This document shows, piece by piece, positions 45,195 through 58,108 of a stretch of 64,000 bases of DNA. Every line of letters begins with the position of its first letter. Position 1 is the stretch's first letter. The notes under the pieces were generated by a model, which saw only the letters and a list, made by a program, of their open reading frames with translations, had not been told where the DNA came from and did no database searches. The position numbers were made by a program, and so were the translations under genes. This stretch comes from Glebionis coronaria (Eukaryota; Streptophyta; Magnoliopsida; Asterales; Asteraceae): assembly GCA_025667525.1 (NCBI GenBank), contig CM046875.1:123990340-124054339 (forward strand). Reading direction: 5' to 3'.

Positions 45195-48100
45195 TGTAAT
45201 AACCCGAACTTTAAAATCAACATTTAGACTGAGATCTAATCTTACTCCTAGTAGTCGGATCAATATTTATTACCCGACTTTCATTTGTCATGTTTGTTCT
45301 ACGAATAATATTGATTAATCGGCTAACCGACAAGCTTAAGGCTTTAACATATCGAATATGTGTCATTTATTATTTATCGACAAAGTTTATGTTCGTCATC
45401 GACCGTGAACATTTTCATTATGACATAGAAATATTTTCTATTGTCGTCATTTTAATTTCTCATTTTATAAGAATTCTTGATAATTTACGTTAAGCCTTTA
45501 GGCGTCATTTGTTTATATAACACGTTAACGTATTTTAAATTATAATCCCTCGTTTATTTATGAGAATATCAACTTGATCCGAATGTCGACATTTGTATTT
45601 CATATTGAGCGTTTATTTTTCGTGTTTCACGCGTATCTTTTAAATCGTGTAATTTTTAAGATATCGGGTTTTAATAATACCCGCTTTATTATAGATGAGC
45701 AAGATTTATATAGTTCAACCGCATAATATAAAATGTGTCATGGTTAGGAAAACATTAATATTTTTTGAGACACTTGGAAGAACTTATATACACGTATTAG
45801 TTATACCACCGTCACAACACTTTCATTCAAGACTTGGATAAGAATGCACATATTCATTTCTTGCCATGTCCACCAACGAGAAGCACCATCATCGTATAGT
45901 TCATGGTTAAATTTATCATGAACAAACTCCATCATATCATCAAATCTCGTGGTTTCGGGTCTAATTTTTAGACTATCTACAAGAGTTATGAAAGTATCGG
46001 ATGTGTGGTTATTGTTGATTTGTTTATCAATCTCGTGGTGCTTATATCTCATCCAGTCTTTGTAAGGATCGAAACCATGTTCTTGTCTATTTTTGTTTGT
46101 ACTTCTCAATTTAAACATAATTGTAATCTTTATAAATTTATACATAACTGTATGTGATTATGTATTATTTTAAATTATTGGACATTGTACATGGCTATGA
46201 AAAAAAAATAATCAAAATAATGTTCAAGGCTATGGTTATGAGTTTTAATTTTGATCAGTAGCAAAAACACCTTGTGAGGGAAAAATAGGTAGATCTGTTG
46301 ACTTAGGGAAAAATACTATATTGTAGGCATGTCTTTTGTGGAAATTTGGCCGGGTGGCCCGTCTCGTGACGATGCCCGATGAATAAGTATTGGCCGAAAC
46401 AATAAAAAGTGTAAAATCTGAACAGTCTGTATCAATTGACTTAAAACTTATAGATTCTATAGAATCATTGAAAAAGGTAAAACTATGGGTTGTAGATAAA
46501 ATCATAAACAACTAGAATCAGTTGGATAGTTTATCAATTCAATACGGTTTGGAAATGGCAGCCAAAACGATGAAACTAAAGTTGGCTGCGAAAAACAGCC
46601 AACTCTTCTAAGAGATAAAATGGGTAAATAAGCTATGATAAATATAAATTAGAGGCAATTGAGCTTATAATAAGTCAACTAAATAAGTTAAGAAGGAATT
46701 TAGTAACAATAACTCATCTATATTGTATACGGTTTAGGAGAAACGGTCTAATTAACGAGACATGACGTGAAAATTGTAAGAATTAGACTATATTAAATTA
46801 AGGTAAAACATGATGATTTTTATAAACACCGAAATGGTATGAGCCGCTTTTTAGTAAGTATAGACTCGTTTATTTATTGATAACTAGAATACCCGAGACC
46901 CGGCCATCATGGACATTAAGTTTACATCGTTATGAGGCGTTTTAGAACCCGTAATACATATAAAGTGGATTTGGACCACAAAAGCCCAACTTACACTTAT
47001 AATGGCTATTGGGCCATTATTGGACCTGAGATTAATAATGTATATGGAGATCAATAATGATTGTGAAATGGACTTAGGTTATATAAATGATTAATGGGTC
47101 ACTAATGGGCTAGAATGGGCTTAATGGTCATAATGAGAAGATATATGTTAAATTGTTATGAAAGGTTTTATAAAAAGTTTTATAAAACTTATGCAATGTC
47201 CAAACTTACTAAAGTAAACTATTTACATATATGTTTGACTTATGTATAGTTTCGAGCCTTAGACGCTTCTCGTCATTATAGGTCTCGTTCGGTCATATGA
47301 CGACCGTTGGGCATCTCGCTCTCGATCAACGATTGATTGTTATCTCGTGAAGTCGTGGATCGACTATTCGATGTTTGTTCCTCGATAAACGTTGATAGCT
47401 ATATCAGGTGAGTTCATAGCCTCGCTTTTACTGCTTTATATGTGTTTATAAACCCGCGAGGGGGAATACATGCTCTTGGAACTAAACATATGTGTTTATA
47501 TATACCCTTTTGAAAGGATAAAAGTTTGTGAGTAAACATGCGATGTTTGACTATATGCTTTGAACGAATACAAGTTGTTGTAAGATGTTTGATTAAATGA
47601 TTTTGAAAGATGAACACAAGCGTTGATTGTATTGATTGTGAACCGCTATATGCTAAGAGCTGTATTGCCAAAATTTGGAAAGTCCCTAAAACCCATGAAC
47701 CGGTTAACTACCTATGATGGGTAGGCGCTTGTATAGACGGATGGATCCATCAGGGATGGCCCCCACCAGGGCAGGTCGCACCTGTGGGTTGGAGGCTCAG
47801 CCAGGTGTGTTATATGAGAAGTAAGGGGGTATTAGGCAAGATACCTGACTAGGGCATTATTTGTACTTAAGGCTTCGGTGTCATGGCTTAGCAGAATAGC
47901 GTGGACTTTGGGTATTGCATGTGTTGCACTATCGACAGTGGATGAGATTCTTGTGTTCAAAAGCTTTATGGTTTATTTAAAATCCCATTATTGTTTATTA
48001 AAAACCTATGAATTCACTCAACCGTTGTGTTGACATGTTAGCATGTATTCTCAGGTGTGTAGGTTTAAGAGCAGCTGGAGCATGGAGCCGCGCAGGATAA

Positions 48101-48336
48101 AGTAAAGGCAAAACAAACAATTTTAATTCGATACATTTGACAAATCTTTATTATTTCTGAAGGTTTGTATAAATTGGTGGGACCTCTTTTTGTTAACTCT
48201 GATTTAATAAAATTATCGAATGGTTGATTTTATAAAACGTCTCTTTTGTGGTCGTTTTCTATGACTGTGTGTGATGTGCTATGAAGTAACACCCAATGTT
48301 GATATTCCGCTGCCTTGTGAAATTTGGGGTGTTACA
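45195..48336 (+). repeat. Element G 5' LTR (3.14 kb)
   Basis: It is collinear with 61179-64000. By eye there are about 30 substitutions over 2.8 kb and a 52-bp segment (within 47030-47090) missing from the 3' copy. It includes a cluster of TGGGCC/AATGGGC motifs at 46985-47120. Confidence 0.92.
45801..46145 (-). CDS. Antisense ORF in G LTR, unknown 114-aa product
   Basis: This ORF lies antisense to the element. It contains FDPYKDWMRYKHHEIDKQIN, TRFDDMMEFVHDKFNHELYD and DGASRWWTWQEMNM. The composition (Trp, charged helices) looks protein-like rather than AT noise. The ORF is intact in both LTR copies, and most differences are single substitutions. I do not recognise a family. Upstream on the same strand, 46245-46511 has a second open frame ending SQGVFATDQN. 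A TTTTTTTTCATAG acceptor-like sequence lies between the two. A captured gene fragment inside the LTR is possible. Confidence 0.3.
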   Translation of the reverse strand: MYKFIKITIMFKLRSTNKNRQEHGFDPYKDWMRYKHHEIDKQINNNHTSDTFITLVDSLKIRPETTRFDDMMEFVHDKFNHELYDDGASRWWTWQEMNMCILIQVLNESVVTVV

Positions 48337-48339
48337 GAT

Positions 48340-48351
48340 TGGTATCAGAGC
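48340..48351 (+). other. Element G primer-binding site (tRNA-iMet)
   Basis: TGGTATCAGAGC starts three bases after the LTR end, confirming plus orientation. Confidence 0.92.
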
Positions 48352-49278
<927 letters not shown>

Positions 49279-52200
49279 ATGACCTCTCATTGTTGTTTAC
49301 TGTCTTTCTTTAGTTAAATTTTTGTAAGTATGAGTTATACAATGTTTATTTTAGTATAATAGTGTGATAGTATTAGGTACCCGTTTATTGTTTATTGTGA
49401 TAATCATTTACATTTATTTGTTTAGCTAATTTTGGTGTTAATTAATTGCGTATCCTAAGCATATTTGTAATCTTTGTCAATAATTTTGCTTCTGTTATAT
49501 TAATAATTATATATATGGTATTATTATGTAAACCAATGTCCAAGAGAATGTGAAATTTTAGAAATAAGCTATCTAATAATTGTAAGTTTTTTTTTTGTAA
49601 AGACTAATATATCAAAAGAGATTCTTGGAGCATAAGGTATGATTTAGCGTTTTCGTGTTAAGTCGTGTGAAAAGTGCATGACACGTCAACTTTTTTTATA
49701 ACACCATAATCAATATAATACCAGAAAAGTGACATATTTTTTGTGATGTTATAATAACCCACCATTTTTTTAATTACTTAAATTAAAACAATATATTAAA
49801 TTGATATTAAAATATAATAAATAAATAAATAATATATAAAATTTAGTTAACATTATTATCCCAAAGACTAACGATGTAAAAAGCACTCTTAAAGACCATT
49901 AATATGTATACATGTATAACAATAAAATTTAAATGAAAAAACTTAAAAGAAAAATCAAACAAACAAATCTCATCACCTGTCTTCTTCCTTGCTGCTACAG
50001 AACCAAGCCCAGAAAGTTTACAAAGAAACCAAAAAAGATTGGAAACGAAAAAAAAAACGTGAACACGTCAGGTAAGGGTATCGGCTTCACGCCGTCGCTT
50101 CGCTTTTTTGGTACCATGCCATTTGAGCTGGCAACTACGATGCTAAACCAGAAAACACGATGGAGGTATGATTTATGGCGTTTTGGGGTTGCGTTTTGGT
50201 GATGGCTTAAGCCATGGCGCACCATGAGCTCTTAAAAGAACCATTACAAACTGGCTAATGATTTGCACACTCCCAAAATTTATTTGCACACTCAAATTGT
50301 TAGATATTTTGTCATTTATACACTTACATCACTTGATGGAATGTGTAACAATTGATGGTATAAATGTCACAACACCTATAATTTGAGTGTGCCAATAACT
50401 TTTAGGAGTGTGCAAATCAACACCCAAACAAACCGTTGAACCTTTAATAGAAAACAAAATAGTAGAAATTTTTTTTTACAATAGCAACAAAATGTAGAAA
50501 AATGTAGTATCAAAAAGATAAATCGAGTGTTTTTACTTACAAATAACGGATTTATAAGGTTCTAAATCGTTAAATGTTGCAACTTTTATATGCGTAGGGG
50601 CAATTTGAATTTTTAGTGAGGGCGCTTTAAAAAAAGGTCAAAATCGAAAAAAAAATACACTAAAATCTCATCGTATCGACTAATCATAAAAGGCAACGGA
50701 CCCCATAATTACTTAATACATCCGTCCCGGAGCATATGAATACCTATCATAGTTGTATACAATGTTGTAAAAAAGGTCTAAACTACATTACCTTTTCAGT
50801 TGTTTGAAAAAACCAGAAAGATTATAAGTGTATTTAATTTAGTTTATATCAATGCCAATAGGACTTTGCAAGCTTTGATCATGTCATAGAATGTCATATC
50901 GGGAGTAACATGCCAAAAACAAACATTTTAAAACCTTATGTCATAGATGATTGTAATAGGACTTTGCAAGCTTTGAAGTGTGTCGAAACTGGTGTATAAC
51001 ATATGACATGATGATAATCATTTTATTCAATAAGTTTAAAGGAATTTTCATCCTCTAAAATCTGTCAAATCTACTTATGTCAAATCTACATATAATAGTT
51101 AAGAAAATTTTGACGATATTTCATATATTCATTTATTCATGTACCATTTTAATTAAATAACATCAACTGGATTTTTAGAAATGTGATGATCATCAAAACG
51201 GGCCGAGAAAAAGGAAGGTCACAAGGGTTATGTGAACTCCTAGCAAAAAAATGTATTGTAAATTTCCGAATTTTTGTGTGTTTTCTTATAAATTCCTTCC
51301 ATAAAAGCCATTTTATAGTGTGATTTATAAAAAAAAAAAATGTGACCGTCCGAGCCGAACTTCTTGCCTCCGCTCTTGATCATCAATTAAGTGTGACTTT
51401 CATATATTCTTTTTTAACGCCGAGTTAATAGTTAGTGATTCGAGCCTACAATGACATCAATTGGGCTGCAAGCCTCGAATCTTCTCTTTTAAAAGATAAA
51501 CCCTACTCCTGCTTCTATTTATTATAAATACCTGAAAGTATTTAGTGAGACTCGAACTTAAAAACTCTCTAAAAATATTTCACTAAAACTACTTTTTCGA
51601 GAATACAAACAACGTACAACTGTTTGTGAAGTAAAACAACTGATGACATCGCATGTACTTTGAAGTCTAGTGGTGTAAATTAGAAGCAACACGTGTAAGA
51701 TCAAGTGTTGAAGCTAAGATTTTCTTGATCATTAATGGATTAAGAGAGTTTGTATAAAATGTACCTTTAAAAATATCTTAAATTTATTTGCAATCTTTCA
51801 ACACCACGACTATTTCCTAAGTTTACTTTTTTTGGCAAACAACCGTTTTTTTTATTTTTTTATTTTTTTATTTTTTTATTTTTTATTTTTTTTATTTTTT
51901 ATTTTTTTTATTTTTATTTTTTTTAGAATGGAAAATGTTAGTTGATAGTGGGTCGAGTCGTGCAATGACATCCAAGCGAAAGAATGTCTTCTTCGAAGAC
52001 TCGCCTAGTTATGTTAGACTCCTTATCCGTTTCGCTTTAAAAGCCCTTCGGATGTCTTGAACCTCCAGGAATCCTCCCCAAGAAAACTATTTAGTGGAAC
52101 TTTGGTAGCCAACTGAGCTAAGCCAGTTGGTTGGTTACAAACAACCATTGTCTATTTTCGATTGTATTTCACCATTTTATATGACAAAATAGAGGGTCCA

Positions 52201-52328
52201 TTTGCAATTGTATTCCACCATTTTATGACAAAATAGAGGAATATAACACTTCTCACTTCTCGCAAAAATAAATGTCATCGTAAGAAATGAGTTAAACTTG
52301 GAATCAAAACTGTGTTTTTGTAATAAAC
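49279..52328. other. Helitron 3' portion, mostly non-coding
   Basis: No recognisable gene is present. It contains a MITE (50259-50419), a 22-bp direct repeat AATAGGACTTTGCAAGCTTT at about 50858 and 50956, and a T/A-rich homopolymer tract (TTTTTTA repeats) at about 51848-51925. Confidence 0.5.
50259..50419. mobile_element. MITE-like foldback element (161 bp)
   Basis: Terminal inverted repeats of about 40 bases start TGATTTGCACACTCC on each strand and continue through TTTGCACACTCAAATT / TTGGCACACTCAAATT. There is no coding capacity. The immediate flanks (TAA left, ACA right) do not show an obvious target duplication. Confidence 0.75.
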
Positions 52329-52554
52329 TCATAAGTCAAGAGCAGTTTTAGATGATCCGGGATGTGACCTTCTGTATCTCGAGGACAAGATTTCGCTGGC
52401 TACTGCAGGCTGCAGCAACAGTAGGTCTTGTGGAATCGTGTAATGCTCGAGCAAATACATAGAAAATATCATCTCCTCTCTCTTTTCCGACTCCAGCATA
52501 TCAGGAAAAGAATATTTATTTAAGTTATTGATCAGGTAACTAAGAGGCTATTTT
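52329..52554 (-). pseudogene. Helitron-borne exon-like fragment, unknown (C-terminal piece)
   Basis: An open frame of about 75 codons without an internal stop ends TGA at 52329. It includes FPDMLESEKREEMIFSMYLL and LQPAVASEILSSRYRRS. A second frame across the same bases is also open for about 35 codons, so the coding frame is uncertain. Confidence 0.3.
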
Positions 52555-53020
52555 CCGATTTTTATTTGCTACGTCCAGCATCATATATGTACCTCAAGTC
52601 TTTTGGTACGCGTTCACGATCACACTATCCAAACTCATCAGCTTCCCACAGTTTTTCTTCCTCGAGACTACATAATTCATATTTTCTTTAAAATAAGATC
52701 TTGATTTACAATTAAAATGCGTTGAAATAAGGATTTGAAGTAGTTACCTTGAGTTCATGTCACGTGGCTCGGAGCAACTCAGAGGCTCCAAGTAGAATTG
52801 CTACATAAGAATCATGACCGCAAGCGTGCATGTATCTTTCTATCAATTCGGCTCATGTGATCCCAATCAACTAAAGCCTAATTTTCGAGCGAGCGATAAT
52901 AAACATTTGAGCACTAACGGTTAATAGTGTTAAAATGTAACTTCATTTTACTTGCAACTGCACCTCTTTCTTGAAAAGCTTTCAGCTTCAACATCATGAA
53001 CCGTTACAGACTTATTTTCT

Positions 53021-53765
53021 TTACTTTCGGAAAGATTCTTCTCCTTTTTTCGGAAAGATTCTTCTACTTTCAGAAAGATTCTTCTCCTTGATGGTAACTA
53101 AAGATCGTGTGTCCAGTTCCTTTACATGTTCATGATCAATAAAGTCAACATCTTGACCATTACTATTTTCAAGAATAGGCTTAATAGCATGTCCACTGGA
53201 TTTATCAGTCATGTACAACATCTATGAGAAACGATTACAGTAGACACAAAATCAATAGCAACTTTTGAAATCCAGTAGAGGATGTTTGATGACCTTTTTC
53301 CATGATTGTGTCCCAACCACGCTAATCTGCACATTATATAACGCCTTAAGAAGAAGTGTAATTGCAGTTGTATTGTTTTCCTTGGACTTCACAACTTTTA
53401 CCATGTACTTGTAACTTTTTAACTCGTATAGCACTTTATAGCATGACATGTAATCCTACAAAGATAATCAACACAACTGAATAAATAAATGGATTCATAT
53501 ATAATATGTTTTAGTCAAATATATCATACTTACCACCAGGATTGGTGTGAGATATTCTCATTCTTTGGTCGTATCAAAATGTTGAACAATGGCATGATGC
53601 AACATTAATAAATGCATGTCAGCGGCTATCTGTAGACTTTCGTATCGTAAGTTAGAAAATTACAGAAAAATGATTGATATGTTTGTTTAAAATAGATAAA
53701 AGATATAGATTCAAAGCTGATCACCTGTGACTCGGCCAAGTAAATGGCGTACATAACATAAGAAA
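53021..53765 (-). pseudogene. Helitron-borne multi-exon gene fragment, unknown
   Basis: Phase-consistent exons are visible. One ends VMYAIYLAESQ at 53725 with donor CAG|GTGATC. The next, 53534-53629, opens IAADMHLLMLHHAIVQHFD, contains one TGA and ends with donor GTG|GTAAGT. The following exon starts at 53455 after acceptor TTTGTAG and reads DYMSCYKVLYELKSYKYM then TLLLKALYNVQ. All three junctions are phase 0. A further open frame at 53021-53221 follows acceptor TTTCTCATAG. It is shifted out of frame at its end by a triplicated AGAAGAATCTTTC motif. I do not recognise the protein. Introns of about 75-95 bp show that genomic DNA, not cDNA, was captured. Confidence 0.5.
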
Positions 53766-54183
53766 CTCAGTGCTTTGTGCATCTTTAAGAAACTCATAAA
53801 CCAAATATTTATAAATCAGTGCTGTCGTTCTCCAATAATACCTAATATATTTCAAAACCACACTCTTGACATGTGTAAACAGCAACCTTCATCTATGACT
53901 TTACATCTGACAGCGAGTCGCGATACCAGATATCTTGACAAGCTGTCCAATATTAGAAGCCCTAACCTTCCTTATAGTAAATGGCTTGCCCTTTAAAATC
54001 CTTGGATTTACACTTCACTGTTCACCAAAAAATAAGTTGTAAATAAAGATTTGACACATGCTCATATTCACCTAGCATGATAATATATCTTCCATCAAAC
54101 AGTTGGCACAAAGCATAAGTCATCTCGAAAGAAGAAAAGAAACGTACGCATACAAATAGGATACATAACACTAATCTAACAAT

Positions 54184-54332
54184 TCACTGTAAACCCTCGA
54201 CATTTTGAGGGACATTTGGAATTGCATTTTTACCGCGATAATATTTGAGATTAGGACCCGTCCCTATCCCAATCTCCAATATTTTGGCAGCCTTTCTTCT
54301 TGTAAAATTTTCAAATAGTTGTGACTTTAAAC
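54184..54332 (-). pseudogene. Helitron-borne exon of a SAM-dependent methyltransferase
   Basis: After acceptor ATTGCAG the exon encodes LKSQLFENFTRR and then AAKILEIGIGTGPNLKYY. The latter is motif I of class I SAM-binding methyltransferases (E-x-G-x-G-x-G). The combination K-S-Q-L-F...ILEIGIGTGPNLKYY resembles plant UbiE/COQ5-like methyltransferases of the At1g69526 type, recalled from family knowledge. The frame ends in a TGA at 54184 with no further motif, so only one exon was taken. Confidence 0.7.
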
Positions 54333-54589
54333 CTGCAATCTTATCAAAAATCAAGTACTATCATTTACTGATTTAGACCAACATATCTGGTTCAAAATAT
54401 ACTATTATATATTTATATCTAGTATTCTAGCAACAGTGATAGACATACCTAAGTAATCGAGTAAATAAGTTAAAAACATATGGTCAAGAAAGATAACTGC
54501 TAATATAATTAAAATAAAAAAAACACTCGCAAATTTTAATGGAAAAAGTAACCAACTGCTATACCTTAACGTATATATTATGTGCTCCT

Positions 54590-55330
54590 TGAATGCACAT
54601 CATAATAGAGTAGGGTCTGTGACGAGTCACTTTCTTTCATTGACATTCGCAGCAGCAACTGGAACTTTGCGCACTTTATTGCTACTTTGATCATCTTGGT
54701 ACAAAGCATTCTTTAAGAATCTGTGTCATTCTTTTTCTAGAATACTGGCAACTGTATTTGTGTGCATATTTATGATCTACTACATGACTTGGTATGTTAC
54801 CTACAACAATTAGCCGAATTATAAGATACTTAGTGCAGCTCATTGTTTGATAAAAAAACTATACAATATCATTTTTCCAAATGTGAGCTTCATAAATGTG
54901 CAATATCATTTGTTTGTCGGGAATGTCGTTGGGCATAATTTCAGTGTCTGGATTATTTGATAGGAGTTTGTGATCATTGGAGAAAACTCACCATGATAAA
55001 TAGATGATGAATAGGACTTTGCTGGGCCATTTTAGGAAACAATATTTTTAACTTGTTTCAGATCATTAAAAGTAGGTTTACCATTAGAAATAGTTTATGG
55101 ACCCGATTTCGCTGAGGCGGTCTCCGACACTACTTTTCGCTTGGTTGCTCACGCCATCCTTCTTATGTTTCTTTCTCGCTATCTTACTCATCTTTGAGGT
55201 ACCGCCGTTAATCACTCTGTCACCATGTTCTCGATAACGGTCAATGAGTTACAAACCATTCATCATCACAAACATATGATTCGTATTTCAGATACAAAGA
55301 CAATCACAACCATTTCAACTGCTGGGAATG
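54590..55330 (-). other. Helitron interior with weak exon-like ORFs
   Basis: Minus-strand stretches near 54610-54710 (QDDQSSNKVRKVPVAAANV) and 55085-55200 (MSKIARKKHKKDGVSNQAK, ending at a stop) look coding in composition. They lack recognisable domains and clear splice borders. Confidence 0.25.
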
Positions 55331-55837
55331 AGATGTCACTTTTAAGATCATTTTTCAGATTATCCAAGTGCATCAGAATTTAATAATAAGAATTTAATGT
55401 CTGGATGAACATACTTGGAAACTGATTATCTGATGTTTTACCGATGCATGTATTAAAGTGATTCAGTTACCTCCTTGCTCGTAACTTCTAAAGTGCCACA
55501 AGGAACAATCTTAGACGATAAAGATCGACCACCCAGAATGAGCAACCCTATATGCGTCTACACTTTAACTCTACTTCCACATATTGAGATTATGTTTGAC
55601 ACATTACTTAAAGAGTGTCAGCTGGGTCAAGAAGCGGCTGGAGCAGTATAGAGCCGAGAAGCAAGGCAGAAGATAAGATAGAAGAAGGGGTCAGGCTCCC
55701 GGTGGAGCTATAGAAATTTATCAAAAATAAGACTATTAGATGGGTTGGATTAATCCAAAATCTGATCTTTTTTTAATATATAAAAAAATATTTACGGCCC
55801 AACAAATAGGTAAGCGAGACGAGATGTATGAAATTAC

Positions 55838-55910
55838 CTTGTCGAAGAACGTGGCTTCAGATAGGGCTATGCTCATGTACCAAAAGGGATAAAATAAATT
55901 AGTGATGAGA
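55838..55910 (-). pseudogene. Helitron-borne exon-like fragment, unknown
   Basis: The minus strand reads FYPFWYMSIALSEATFFDK and ends at donor AAG|GTAATTTC. The upstream border is unclear, and no family is recognised. Confidence 0.3.
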
Positions 55911-56308
55911 TTATACACATATTATCAGATGATGATTAAGATGCAGCGTGTTACGTGATAGGGTTTGTTAATGTGGGGGAGAAGTACCTTTGAAATTCCG
56001 TAGCTGCAAAAAGGATTAATGTTGATGACTTCAGACCATAGTTAAATTTGCGTGTTTGTAAACCTTTCCATGAATTTGTAGAGCAAATCAAAATTCTTGC
56101 ACCTGACATTGTGAAAAAAGAGATAAATGCTTTTTTACTTCACTTAAAAATTAAAAGATGATCAAGGTTCCTCTGCCAAAGTTATCAAAGGTTGATATGC
56201 TAGACTTTTTTTTGCATGACCTAAAATCTTCACCATTAACATAAATTTACTGTATTAAATAACAATAGAAGAAAACAAAGCATAAATAAACCTATCTAAT
56301 CTACATAC

Positions 56309-56355
56309 CTTTCGAAGGGAAGGTAATCACTCCACTCATTAAACCTTTCATATGC
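56309..56355 (-). pseudogene. Helitron-borne 47-bp exon
   Basis: Acceptor CATCTGTAG and donor AAAG|GTATGTAG bound a stretch reading AYERFNEWSDYLPFE. It is open in this frame, but the phase does not match the exon at 56538-56662 directly. Confidence 0.4.
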
Positions 56356-56425
56356 CTACAGATGACCAAAAAGGGTGAATATAGTTTCAAATCACTTAAA
56401 ACGATACATGTCCACTATTAACATA

Positions 56426-56595
56426 TCAGAATGTCAATGAGTATTATATAACCTCGATTTCGATCAATCTCCTTAGCAAGTTGAACATGGTTTCTACCCA
56501 TCGTGATCTTTCAGAATGTCAATGAGTATTATATAACCTCGATTTCGATCAATCTCCTTAGCAAGTTGAACATGGTTTCTACCCATCGTGATCTT
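56426..56595. repeat. Perfect 85-bp tandem duplication
   Basis: The segment 56426-56510 is repeated at 56511-56595 without a visible difference. It covers the 3' end of an exon and the donor site. Confidence 0.95.
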
Positions 56596-56662
56596 TCCCA
56601 GCCAATCACAAAGAGTCTTCATTAAGGAACATGGACTTTTTAAGTTCAGATCCTCGAAGAAC
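56538..56662 (-). pseudogene. Helitron-borne 125-bp exon, open throughout
   Basis: Acceptor TATAGCAG and donor CGAG|GTTATATA flank a fully open frame: FFEDLNLKSPCSLMKTLCDW followed by GRNHVQLAKEIDRNR. Its donor end is tandemly duplicated (85 bp) to the left. Not recognised. Confidence 0.45.
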
Positions 56663-56859
56663 CTGCTATATCTTTATATAAAACTATTTTTATAAACTCC
56701 AAATATTCAATGATTGCCATCTTCAAAAGAATGCGGAAGAATAATATGTATTAGTGTGTAATTAGGACACAATTACCACCTGAACTTAAGTGACACACCT
56801 AAAAGTCTAGAGCATCAAATTTTGTCATCTTGTCCCCTAGTTGCACTTGCATCTAAAGC

Positions 56860-58108
56860 ATGAAAAAACTCTATAATGTGATATACTAAAACAAAAGCAT
56901 GTTACTGTGATATACTAAAACAAAAGTAGCATACCCGTTGTTATTAGGAAAGTAAAAACTAAAAAAGCGAAAGTGTCTCAGAAAACGCAACCCACCATTA
57001 AAACCTAGTTTTGACCCATTACCTAGATGCAGCCCCACTCTGCCTATTTGTTATCTATAGCTGTTATTAATCTGTGACTGGGTCATAAAAATGAACAGAC
57101 ATTTAGCAACCACTGAAAGAAAACTTTTGGTTAGGTATGCATCCATCCCAATGGTTCAAGATCATTAAGGAAGTCATGTTTAGAGAGAGCTGACAGAAGA
57201 TGCACTTGTTGATGGGTCCCCCACTGTGGGGGTATTCATAATGGTAATGTTGTTTTTTGAGTACATATACAGTGCCCATGTACGAATTAAGTTTACTAAG
57301 AGTGTAAACATACCTGAGGAACATATAATTGTGTTTTATTGAGGCTAAGGTACTGTCGATATGGATCTGCGAAATGGAACAGGAACCGTTCACCAAGCTA
57401 AGCAGTGGCTAGTACAGCAGGTACAGTTAGATTGGATATTGATGGGCCTAGAAGAATGGCAGGATACGAAACCACGGGGTTGGCTCATCCCCATATCCAT
57501 ACCCATACCCATTCTGATCCCATTTCCATTTGTGGAACATATTTTTGGACACTGGGTAATATCAAAGGAACCATGCCACATCCGATAGATATCATCTGCA
57601 AACATAGATCATTTACCGTAATATGTCATCTCTAAAGTACTATGTTCTATAAAAGTTGATTTGAATAGAAATATTATAAAAACCGTTCCTTGTCAAAAGT
57701 TGATTTGAATGTCCGTGAAGGTGTTTAATCTTGTAATTCAACGGTAATCCATTTGAGAATACATATTAGCAGCCATAGAGAACTCATCGTTCACACTCCT
57801 CTCAATGGCATCGTCATCTGGTTCCTGCATAAATAGTTGCGTCGCAAATTAGATCATGACTCTCATGCCACAAACAACCTCATGTCAATAGCAATTAACA
57901 AACGCCTCATGTCAATAGCAATTAACAAACGCCATACTAAACTCGTAAGTTACCTCGTTGTGTTACACCACCACGCTTATGATGCACGTGTCGCTAGAAT
58001 GTGTCCGCTTCATAATGTTGATTGGTTACTGTAAGAACATACAAAAAATTATTGAAGCGACTATAAACATGTTTCCACTGCAGCAATAATCCATGTGAGG
58101 ATACGTAC
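56860..58108. other. Helitron interior without a supported gene
   Basis: ORFs on both strands at 57360-57640 overlap a CCATA(T/C)CCATACC simple repeat and cannot be assigned. A 27-bp direct duplication CTCATGTCAATAGCAATTAA occurs twice at about 57880-57935. Confidence 0.4.

Noticed and set aside
49933..50202. 89-codon Lys-rich plus-strand ORF
   Set aside because: Start lies in AT-rich DNA, there is no family resemblance, and a minus-strand ORF overlaps it fully.
53252..53455. Possible replication protein A (RPA) exon, which plant Helitrons sometimes carry
   Set aside because: The sequence lacks the zinc and OB-fold motifs I would expect, so I leave it unidentified.
57361..57635. Overlapping ORFs on both strands around a CCATAC repeat
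   Set aside because: Three frames are open through simple sequence; none shows a motif, so no gene can be called.
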